A stretch of 64,000 bases of DNA. Origin: Watersipora subatra. Lineage: Eukaryota > Bryozoa > Gymnolaemata > Cheilostomatida > Watersiporidae. The notes beneath the pieces are model-generated. The model saw only the letters and a program-made list of their open reading frames with translations. It was not told the DNA's origin and searched no databases. The position numbers and the translations under genes are program-made. Of the stretch, positions 11,799-22,500 are shown one piece after another. Positions within the stretch are counted from its first letter, which is position 1. The number at the start of each line of letters is the position of its first letter. The DNA lies in the NCBI RefSeq assembly GCF_963576615.1, contig NC_088713.1:40901776-40965775 (forward strand), given 5' to 3'.

Positions 11799-12979
11799 GT
11801 GGTATCAGCTCTAGTCGATAGACACAACTAACTAGTTACTAAAATCTATTGACTTCATGATGTACCAGCATGGCTTTCTTGAAAATATAATTAATTATAT
11901 TCATAATTACAATGTATGTTGGATGTCAACATGAACACACTTATAATTTTTTATGATTTATCTAGAATCAAATAAATAGCATGATAAACCAATCTTCTCC
12001 AACTACTCTAGTTCAAGTTGTATTTGTTTATCAACATACAGCTTCTGTCTAAATGCTATTAGACAACTATGAAACATGAAAATAAACGTAGTAGTTTGCC
12101 TCTTATTTTGTATATGTATATATACACTCAAAATTAAGATGTAGGATAGGCCTTTTTAATAAGAGGTCTTGGTATATATAAAAATTATTCAAATTGTTCA
12201 TACAATTTTATTAGTGGGAGGCACAACAGTTTTGCTTCCCACCCTGCATATACTTTTGGATTTGTTAAAGAAATTTTGTAACTTAAAGTTACCTACTAAC
12301 TGAATAGTGCCCAAAAGACACCATAGCGATATATGTATACTAGGTGAATAACCGGCATTGTTCAGATAATAAATAGGTTTTTGCAAGAAAAATTAATTAA
12401 TTTACCGTCTACAACATTAATCATTTCCACTTTTATAAGAAGCCGCTTGTTTATAAGTTGAAATATTTGTGGACTTATGTAATTAAGATGCCTTCCAAAA
12501 GGTTATTGATTGTATTTTTTTTGCTTTTGAGGCATTAGGTTATATTTAATTATTCCGAATACATGTAATTAACAGAACTATTTAAAAGGTAAACTGTAAG
12601 CAAATAAGTAAGAATATTTTGTATTTGGAACTTTATTAGAATGAGTCTGAAAAAATTGGTTAGATGACCAATTAATAGTAATAATAAAGGAAAATTGGAA
12701 ACTATAAAAGTGAGAATAACAGTGGTGGGAAAATAAACAACGTTTAAATTAAAAAACTGTTGAAACTTCATTTAAAAGGCAATTCTGAAATGATAATAAT
12801 AAAACAAAACTGTACGAGCTTCTAAACTTCTTAAACTTCTAAAATAATCAAATCTTAATAAATATGCTGTTTATTAAATGAAAAAAGGAAGGAACAACTG
12901 ATAATTTTAACACCGCATGATAGTACGGTAAAATAGTAGTGTAACGTGTGTGTGAAATGTGGAAATTTCACATGTGTAA
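11799..12979. other. 3' UTR and AT-rich spacer
   Basis: The first ~170 nt are probably 3' UTR. The rest is AT-rich with no supported gene. Open frames here lack splice signals or sensible composition. Confidence 0.5.
11971..11976 (+). promoter_or_regulatory. Poly(A) signal of the fibrinogen-related gene
   Basis: A canonical AATAAA 173 nt after the TAA stop, the first one downstream on this strand. It gives a short 3' UTR. Confidence 0.5.
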
Positions 12980-14895
12980 ATGTACGGATGTATGTATGTG
13001 CGCATGTATGTGTGTATGTTTGTATGTATGTATGCATATATGTATGTACGTACGTATGTACGTACGTGTGTACGTATGTATGTATGTATGTATGTATGTA
13101 TGTATGTATGTATGTATGTATGTATGTATGTATGTATGTATGTATGTATGTATGTACGTATGTATGTATGTACGTATGTATGTATGTACGTATGTATGTA
13201 TGTACGTATGTATGTATGTACGTATGTATGTATGTACGTATGTATGTATGTACGTATGTATGTATGTACGTATGTATGTATGTACGTATGTATGTATGTA
13301 CGTATGTATGTATGTACGTGTGTATGTATGTACGTATGTATGTATGTACGTATGTATGTATGTATGTATGTATGTATGTACGTATGTATGTATGTACGTA
13401 TGTATGTATGTACGTATGTATGTATGTACGTATGTACGTATGTATGTATGTATGTATGTATGTATGTATGTATGTATGTATGTATGTATGTATGTATGTA
13501 TGTATGTATGTATGTATGTATGTATGTACGTATGTATGTACGTATGTATGTATGTGCGTATGTATGTACATATGTATTTACGTATGTAATTACATATGTA
13601 CATATGTATGTAAGCATGTATGTACATACGTATGTACGCATGCATGTACATATGTACGCATGAACGCATGTATGCATGTACGCACGTACGCACGTACGCA
13701 CATACGCACGTATGCACGTACGCACGTACGCATGTATGTACATATGTACGTATGTTTGTAGGTATGTACGTATGTACGTATGTATATACGTATGTATATA
13801 TGTACGTATGTACGTATGTACGTATGTACGTATGTACGTATGTACGTATGTACGTATGAACGTATGTACGTCTGTACGTATGTACGTATGTACGTATGTA
13901 CGTATGTACGCATGTACGTATATATGTATATACGTATGTATGTACGTACATATGTACGTACGTATGTACGTATGTATGTATGTATGCATGTATGTACATA
14001 CGTATGTACGTATGTATGTATGTACATACGTATGTACGTACGTATGTACGTACGTATGTATGTACGTATGTACATACATATGTACGTACGTATGTATGTA
14101 CGTACGTATGTATGTACGTACATATGTACGTATGTACGTACATATGTACATACGTACATATGTACGTACGTATGTACGTACGTATGTATGTATGTACGTA
14201 TATATGTATGTATGTACGTACATATGTACGTACGTATGTATGTACGTATGTATGTATGTATGCATGTATGTACGTACGTATGTACGTATGTATGTATGTA
14301 CGTACGTATGTACGTATGTATGTACGTACGTATGTACGTATGTATGTATGTACGTATGTACGTACGTATGTACGTACGTATGTACGTACGTACGTATGTA
14401 CGTACATATGTACATACGTATGTATGTACGTATGTACGTACGTATGTACGTACGTATGTACGTACGTACATATGTACGTATGTACGTATGTACGTACGTA
14501 CGTATGCACGTATGTACGTACGTATGTACGTACGTATGTACGTACGTATGTACGTACGTATGTATGTACGTATGTATGTACGTATGTACGTACGTATGTA
14601 CGTACGTATGTACGTATGCACGTACGTACGTATGTATGTACGTACGTACGTATGCACGTACGTACGTATGTATGTACGTACGTATGTATGTACGTACATA
14701 CGTACGTATGTACATACGTATGTACATATGTACATACGTAAGTACATACATACGTACATACATACATACGTACGTACGTACATACATACGTACATACGTA
14801 CATACATACGTACGTACATACGTATGTACATATGTATGTATGTACGTACGTACGTATGTATGTATGTATGAACGTATAGATGTATGGATGTAAAG
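12980..14895. repeat. Tetranucleotide satellite array, TACG/TATG/TACA
   Basis: Nearly 2 kb of 4 bp units. The left part (about 13075-13560) is mostly TATG with a 12 bp higher-order unit made of two TATG and one TACG. The middle (13660-13740) is dominated by an ACGC/ACGT octamer. From 13740 on TACG and TATG alternate, and near 14700-14820 TACA units appear. Because 4 does not divide by 3, all frames on both strands stay open and give long Tyr/Val/Cys/Met or Tyr/His/Thr runs. Those open frames are artefacts of the repeat, not genes. Confidence 0.97.
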
Positions 14896-15299
14896 ATGTA
14901 TCTATGAATGTGTGTATGGATGTATTGATGTATGGATACACATATTGATGGGTGTAAACTTGGGTAAGCTAGTACACAAAGTAAGCGTAGCTCTGAAGTC
15001 CCCTGAAACAAGTCAATATGTAAGATACTTCATTATGCCCATAAGCATTATCAGGATATTTACTTAAAAATAATGAAAAAAAGATAAAATTTAAGCTTTC
15101 TTTTTGTGGCCTTTCCTTTTCATACTAAAGTACAACAAGAGATTACTTGCAATTTACTTAAATGATACTCGCAAAATTGAAGAGCGAAAGTGCCTTTTTG
15201 GGTGGAATATGATTTTTGAAAAGAAATATAATCATTAGGTTCAATGACATATTGACCAAGCTTAAAGTTTTTGACTTTTTTTATTCAAATCCTGTCGAC
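14896..15299. other. Spacer after the satellite
   Basis: AT-rich sequence between the array and a decayed retroelement. Nothing recognisable. Confidence 0.5.
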
Positions 15300-16110
15300 A
15301 AGCCCCAAGTGTATCTATTGCATATTTTTGCATAATGCTAGTGGCACTTTTTGATTTTCCTAGTCTAAAAATCCATGTCATGGTATGTCTATAGATAGAT
15401 TCTAGCATATCTATTAAGGATTTATTACACAGTGACCACACCTGACAGGGCTATCCAAGACTTGGCCTCACAAGTGTTTTATAAACAATATGTTTAGTCT
15501 CAATAAAAGTTTTAACAAGACTTCTTGTTATCAAGCCCAGAGCCTTGTTACATTTCTTGGTAACTTTTGATATATGTTCATCTCACACTGTTGGCTTGTA
15601 GGATACGAGTGCTATTTAGCACTAAAGTATAACTGAGAGCAACCTTTCCGACCTCCATATAAACACATTTGTTAAGGTTAAATCAAGTACCATTGGACAG
15701 ACTTACAAAAGGCCTCGGCAAGGTCGGAAAAGGAAGTTGATATTAAGCCTCTTGCTTGGGTAAAACCTGTGTCGCATGGTAATTAACATCAAGCAGTAGA
15801 GTTTTAGTGCTGTGCCGCCTACAAAAACCTTGTTGTATACTATTTATCACATTGAAGTAGTCTAAGTGTTGCCAGATGGAACTAACTATGAAATACTCAA
15901 TCATTTTAGATATAAAAAGTGAGACTTATAAAAATGCAGTTATTAGGAAGATCTCTTCTCCCGCTTCTAAATATGGGAACAACATTAGCGGTTTGCCAAT
16001 AATCAAAAACTCGATGTTTGGTCTAGACAGGCGGTTTAATGTCTAAACACACAAAAGGTCTTAATCCTTAGTCTAACCTTGTGTAACAAACTCAATATTC
16101 TTCTGGAGCA
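15300..16110 (-). mobile_element. Decayed non-LTR retrotransposon, reverse transcriptase fragment
   Basis: Read on the minus strand from about 16100 down, the conceptual product shows TANVVPIFRSGRRDLPNN, then ISLTF, then KMIEYFIVSSIW..LDY...INSIQQGF. Further on come ISKVTKKCNKALGLITRS and YKTLVRPSL. These follow the order of a CR1/L2/Jockey-type reverse transcriptase (VPIFKSGD..NYRPIS, SK..E..I, QHGFR, then the C-terminal HI..I..KA...LGLI and LVRP.LEY). Several stops and frame changes interrupt it, and the catalytic region between the blocks is poorly kept. Similar fragments are abundant in metazoan genomes. Confidence 0.7.
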
Positions 16111-17517
16111 AAATGGAAATTATGCATGGTATTATACTATGCCCATTTTAAAATAGGAATCAAACTAAAAATAGGCAAAATTGTCATAAACAAAAATGGT
16201 TTAAATAGTTTTAATCGAAGATTTAGTTCAAATTAAAAGAATTAACATAAATACTGTTAATAAAGATAGAAACCAAAGTTTTTTTGTATTTAATAAATAT
16301 GGAAGTATGCATTTTGCAAAACAATATTTAAATTGGACATAGGCTAAAAGTTTATCAACAACATGTAACCTTTTTTGTTTTTTTTTTCACTAGAACTTCA
16401 TCGCCTAACACTGGACATCTCTTTCATACATTGTAGCTAAGATTTTTTTAAGTAGCATATTGAAAATCTTGCCAATATTCGGTAAAATAAATGGTCAGTG
16501 GTAATTTTGAGAAACTTTTCTGTTGACATTGTGTGGCATAAAACAAACTCACCCTTACAAATAATAACAAAAACCCATAGTGTTTCATAGAGTTGGGATG
16601 ATAATTTTCATAACAGGAGCATCGTAACTCGTGAGCGCAATATATCCTTTATACGCTCTTTAGCGTTTGTAATATATATAATACGTATTTATGTATACAT
16701 ATATTGAATATTAATTCATATTTTTACAAATATATTTTACTTCATTGGTACAAATTTCATTTCACGCATCACTTTTTATTCCAAATATGCCTGAAAACAA
16801 TGATAAAACCAAAAAGAAAGTCGAAAACAACCAGCTATTAAATACAATTAAATTGTTTACCTAATAAAAATAAAAACAAATATCTTTAAAATATATTTAT
16901 TTAAGCACTATTAGGTTTTTTACCTAATAGTGCTTAAAATAAATTTATTTGCTAAAAAAAATGTATGCTAGGTGAGTGGCTTACAGTAACTTATTTCATA
17001 AATGTTCTTAGTTGTTGTATGTAATTTGTTTATATCAAATAGGTTAAAGTGAGTTGACAATCAAAAACATAACAGAGGTCATAAACCACTAAATATTTTG
17101 ATAGACCAAATAATTATTTAGTGACCATGTACGCCTAGTGAAAAACGCTAAAGTTTCAACAGATCATTTAAAGAAATAATGTATGTTGGAATATGATGTA
17201 GATTTGTAATTAGCCTGATGGCTTTTTTACATCAAAAATGAATCATTTGCGGCAAATGTAGGAGCTAGACTATAACGACTCACCAGTTTTAACAGTCTGG
17301 TGAGTTTACATCGGTATATGAGTGTTTAGAAGCAATAAACATTATTTTAGTTGGCCATTATATACGAAATCAGGGATTTTATATTTTTAATTTGAGGTAG
17401 TAAATTATGTGTATTTTGACTTCAAATTTTGTATTCATTTAAAGTTTACAAGCGGCTGTAAAGATTCGGATAGTTTGAGCAAAGAACAGTGAAAGTTTGA
17501 AGCAGCAATAGCAATAG
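16111..17517. other. AT-rich spacer, partly 3' UTR of the zinc-finger gene
   Basis: No coding segment recognised. It contains a strong small hairpin at 16901-16937 and a 9 bp inverted repeat (ACTCACCAG / CTGGTGAGT) near 17278. The part just below 17518 would be 3' UTR of the minus-strand zinc-finger gene. Confidence 0.45.
16901..16937. repeat. Perfect 16 bp inverted repeat with T5 loop
   Basis: The left arm, TTAAGCACTATTAGGT, and its exact reverse complement are separated by five T. With one bulge, pairing extends outwards through the AT-rich flanks to about 16888-16950. It could be a foldback or MITE remnant or a hairpin in a transcript; the sequence does not decide. Confidence 0.6.
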
Positions 17518-18385
17518 CTAATTGCAGTTGCGTTGCAACACAGTTTTATGCTTTGACCCTTGATGTACTTTCACTCCTCGATCAGTTTCAAATTCAGCTG
17601 TGCAATTACCCACAAGGCACCAGTGCCAACTACATTTACCACACTTTCCGAGTGTTGTGCTTATCTTTCTCTCCTTTTCTGCTTTTCCACAGTTACCACA
17701 ATTGTTTAAAATATATAATCGATGTTTGTTGTGATCTCTTCTGCGGTGCCTTCTCCAACTTGAAATTGACAAAAGATTCTGCTCACATTTCTCTATCAAA
17801 CACCAAATATAATCACAATCTTTGTTCGGACACTTTATGTGTGGTAGGTCTATTTCTCGGCACTTTTCATAGTTACAGACACAATAGGTATAGTTATCAT
17901 GATTAGAAAACAACTCGAGACTGTGGTTTGCATGTTGATTTAGACTGTGGTCTGATTGTGACGGTTGTGTTTATCTTTGAAGAGAATGTGCAACCCTTAT
18001 ACATGCAAATATAGTCACTGCACTGGGAGCATTGAAGTACTTTCTGGTCCCTAATTGGAAGAAAGTTACCACAGCAGCATTTTTCTTTACTCTTCAGAGT
18101 AGGTGAAAATTTTTTGCAAGCGACTTTGTCGGAAGACATGACAAAATGTTTCTTCCTATAATGCATTGTTACTACTTCCCGGTCTTTAGAACTAAAAACA
18201 CAGTCAGGGTACATGCAAAGAATTGTTTGGCATCCTTTGCATTTATGAGTCATACGACATGATTTGCGTGTTATTCTCCCGCATTCACAAAGCTTTGTTA
18301 CCCCATCGGTTCGGACTTCTTCACACTTCATCAAAAAATTTCTAGTGCAGGGTTGAAAACACTCCAAAGAAGTAATTTTCGATAT
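17518..18385 (-). CDS. Cys/His-rich zinc-finger protein exon with a frameshift
   Basis: An exon on the minus strand starting after the acceptor CAACTTTTAG (exon from 18385). No ATG lies between that acceptor and the reading frame; the first in-frame ATG is at 18331, so this is probably an internal or last exon. It encodes four similar modules of about 50 residues. Each has a CxC...CxxC ribbon-like half, followed by a C2H2 finger, C-x4-C-x12-H-x4-H in modules one, three and four (CMYPDCVF...HYRKKH, CLIEKCEQ...HRRRDH, CLVGNCTA...HQGSKH). Module two loses its histidines in the main frame. A shift of one base near 17960 restores an H-x4-H and joins the two halves into one frame. So it is either a recent pseudogene or carries a sequencing indel. 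Tandem zinc fingers suggest nucleic-acid or protein binding; no family name can be assigned. The stop is the TAG at 17518. Confidence 0.65.
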
Positions 18386-19451
18386 CTAAAAGTTGTACAA
18401 GGTAATTAATAATAAAAATAATAATCATCATAATAATATTAGATTTCATTTGGCAGAATGTACCTCCAATTGACTTGAAAACAATTGCTTGATATATAAT
18501 CAAGAAAAATGGAACTGTTACCAGTTATTTGGTTATGCTTACCCTAAGTCACACTGACTTACATTTAGAAGAGTTCATGGTGACAAATAAAACAGGCCAC
18601 TGAATTATGGGCCTTGCACGGGCAACAAAATAATTACTTCATGATTTTGAGTAACTAAATCATCAGAAAGCTTGATATTTACTAAATTGTTTACAAAAAC
18701 ATTACCAACATTTTGGACAGCGTAACAACCGTCACGCGTAACGGTCAACAGTGCTAGTTAATATTTCTAAGGAAGCGCTTCAAGCCTAGATATATTTACC
18801 AATGTAATAACTGTTTGCCCAGTTTCCAGTGTATGTTGTGTCGCTTAATAGTTAATTAGGCCACCTGAAATATTTAGGTTTCAAGATATATTTTAGTATC
18901 ATGTCAATTTTTTATTGAAAGATTTTAATTGCTTTAATTGGACAAAAGGTTCAAAAAACGAAAAAACTGATAAGCACCGTGATTTATATTTATAGAATAG
19001 TACACTTTATGCTGCTCCTGTTTGTCCTATTATGACTACAATATTTTTCACTAAACAATGCACTTTTGCAGCGGTAGTATTGATCTTAGAAGAGCAATGG
19101 TTCAACTATCTAACAATTTTGTTATTAATGTTTATATTAATGCTTAACTTCATCTGGCATCAATTCATAAACTCAGAAGTCAAACAAATTTTTTTTAATA
19201 CAAATAAGTTTTTATCTTGTAAATAATGTTATTAGCTTCAGTTTTTTTAAACATTATAGTAGTTTTATTCCATTTGTTTGTGTTGGAGTTATAAATTAGT
19301 TGCATAACTTCTAACAATGTTTTTGATACAAGTACTGAAGTTAGAGCTGAAGTTCACGCTATCAATCAAATTAAAGGAACTCAATGTTGTATAAAGACTT
19401 ATTACCAACAACTAATTTGAAGGAACAAAATAATGATATTAGCTTTTAAGT
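18386..19451. other. Intron or intergenic AT-rich DNA
   Basis: It lies between the zinc-finger exon and the 3' end of the next minus-strand gene. A possible short first exon on the minus strand (CACCATGAAC near 18585, then GTAAGT) was considered, but its phase does not fit the zinc-finger frame. Otherwise nothing was recognised. Confidence 0.4.
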
Positions 19452-19522
19452 CTAAAAATCCTTTTCATCCATCACAAAATTACAAACTTTTTCTCTGATG
19501 TTTCGATGTTGATGATAAAATT

Positions 19523-22500
19523 TTAGTACTTGTTCAGTAGTTGCGAGGCAATTAACTGTGAGTAAACCAAGCCTCAAATTTTATCAAATCATTTTAGAAA
19601 ATTACAAAGTTATGAAAAATTACCATGGTTTGTCTCCACGACTTTTGAGTAAAGATTTGTTATTGCGTTAAACACTATTCAACTCATTTTTTTACTGTTT
19701 TACTGTTTCCGGTGATTTTTGAATAAGCTATCACCATTGGCAGATATAATCACTGAATTTTCATCTCTGGTTTGAATACTGACAATGCACTTAATTTCAG
19801 ACTATCAAAGATTTAGCTATGCATTTTAAATCCGTGACAAATTAGCTTAAACTATCTCTGCGAATGTCTATTTTAACATGTACAAACATAATAAATGTAA
19901 AACTAAGTATATCATTAAAAATAGGTTTGTAAGTATTTGCAACTGGATACAAATAAAACTCACAAAAAATATTTACTGTTAAAGTTTTATATTCTGCTGA
20001 GACATTATGATTATTATGTTAGAAACTTTTGATGCTGTATGAAGCTAGAAAAAACACTTACTGCCTGAATAGATGGTTGGCCTTTTAAGCATGATGTCAT
20101 CATTGTAACAATTTTAGGCCACTCAACCGTACTGCATTCTGACCACTCAAAAAGTTTGATCTACAATGAAACTTAAAATGCATTCAAATTCAAAAGCTGA
20201 TAATATTTTGAAACGCACTTTTGGTGATATTTTAAAAATTGTTAGCGCTGTACTTTAACACTATTCAATTCTCTTTTCAAACATTAATATGACTTTTTGA
20301 AAATAATGTGCTGCAGAACTTTGCTTTAAAGCCTAAAAATAACTTTTCTTGTTGTAGAAATTTATCTAGAACTTTAATTAAATATATATTGCTAATACTC
20401 AGATGAAGATTATAAAAACATCATCTTGTATATAGTTTAAGGTTGTAAAGATTAATATCTCTTAGTTTGCGATCGTGAACACAACTAATGCAGCCCTGCT
20501 TCCATGCTGCACTTTACATAGCAGCTAACAACACTAAACAGCAAAAGTCAGATACGTAAGAAGTTATCTGTAACGTACATGAACTTTATTAGTAAGGTTG
20601 AGAAAATATTAGCAACTGTAAACTTGTTATAAAAACAAGCTCAGCTATGACGTGAAAAGAAAGGAAGGTAGAGAAAATTGATTGAGTTAGAAAAACTGTT
20701 TTGGTACTTTTCATGGAAATTACAGCACACGGTTTAACAAGCAAAAATATCTGTGTTCTTTTAAATTGCTTTTACGAGTGATCTGTATTTGTGAGCCAAT
20801 TGTTTTGAAAGTTATAGCCATCATTTTTAAATCCGTAAAATTCGTCAATAATTATTGTTTTGATTTTAAAAAACAACATTGATTCCCTTCTAATGAGATT
20901 GTTCATAACAAGGAATATCAGCTGTTCAGCAATTGGTTATATACCAAATATGCTATTGATTATGTATATAATTGTGACTTACCCATCCACCACTTGCCGT
21001 AATGTTCTCATTTATAGTATACTCATTGACATATATCTTTTCAAAATATTCTGTCAAGACTGCAGCCAGTTTGAAATGCTTTGGCTGATGAGTTATAATA
21101 TATGACAGCAGTTCAATTGACTAAAAATGACATATAGAGGGTGCAAAGCATCGAGAAAACAGAGTAAATGTTAAAAATCTGTTTTCGAGCACAATATACA
21201 TGTGGACAAAAATAATATTTATGAAAATCAATAGGCGACAGAAAAAATGACGCGAATTACTATTTTGAGAACTTACCATTAGCAAACTGTCGAAATACCT
21301 ATGTAATGTAATATATAATGTGATGTTTTTTTCTGAGTACAGGTTGTCAACTTTTTCCATGTTCAATATCCTGTGTGCTATTTCTAGGCTGAGTTAATTT
21401 GGTATTATTTCATAGATAAATGATGTTGCCTTCAAAATTGGTAGAGTATAAATTGTGTAACCTTTATTTTAATATCTAACTTTAGTTAATCTGCTAAATA
21501 TGGTTTATAACGATTTTATCCTAAATTGTATATAGTCATATTGTCACTTTGACAATATTGGCACATTGTCATGGTGTATTTAATCTGTTGCTATATAACT
21601 TTCAAGAGTGTAACAATGTGCTATTGTAAGTTATGAGACACTATACTTTATTCGAGTGTAAAATAGTTTTTTTAATTCATATTACATTGTTACATATTGG
21701 ATTATAAAACATTACTGTTTTATTATGCAAAAGATTGTTAATATATAGGTAATATATTATAGCATATTTATTAATTAGGTAGTTTCACTGCCTACCATTC
21801 TGCCACAAGCATTGGGCCTTAAATTTCAAACTTCCCATTTTCAAAGTTTTAATTTGTTAAAAAAAGACTTATCAGCCTTTGATATGTTAAGTAACAAATA
21901 CTTGATATAATCTACAATGTAAATATTGCTACTGACCGTCAGTAATGTCTCCCAATATACGATTTCATTCAAAAGTAACCTGTCTAATGATTCTTTAAAG
22001 CACACTATCGCCTCTCTTCTGCTCAATCTTTCACACAGATTTCCGACAGACTTCATGAGCTCTTTATCATCTACTGTCAGACTTTCTAAAACTAAATATG
22101 TATCAACTAAAGGTAACAAAGTACTTTTTGACACAGCTAGAACTACGACAGTACTGATCTAGAACTATAGTTTTTTCTAGTCTATATAAGGCTGTTTTGC
22201 TACACTGAATAGAAAAATCAACATTTGCAAATTTAATTCGTAATTTGTGTAATTATGTAATTTGTAATTCTTATAAAACTTCATTGCAATTTTGGAATTA
22301 CCGCACTTAATTCAATGTACCCTAAGGCTAGAATAAAATTGAAAAGCATTGTAAATTGAAAGCCAAAGCAACCTGCATTTACTTAAACATCTAGAAGCTC
22401 CACCTAAAATTACGTAGAAGAAAATGTTTCTAAAGCCGTGTTGAGAATATCTGCTTTCTAGAACTATGAATAAGATGGTGAATGTTTAGCTATCTTTGGC

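Noticed and set aside
13075-13560. CRISPR-like regular repeats
   Set aside because: The repeat is a 4/12 bp microsatellite without unique spacers, in a eukaryotic genome.
12855-15011. Very long overlapping open frames (up to 657 codons) on both strands rich in Tyr, His, Thr, Val, Cys and Met
   Set aside because: They are translations of a tetranucleotide repeat, open in all frames because the unit contains no stop codon; no family, splice or start context supports them.
18560-18595. First exon of the zinc-finger gene (CACCATGAACTC, donor GTAAGT, minus strand)
   Set aside because: It would leave phase 1, while the zinc-finger exon from 18385 requires phase 0; joining them gives an early stop.
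20983-21105. + strand open frame 20860-21105 as a gene
   Set aside because: It overlaps a minus-strand exon with perfect splice sites and phase; the + frame has none.
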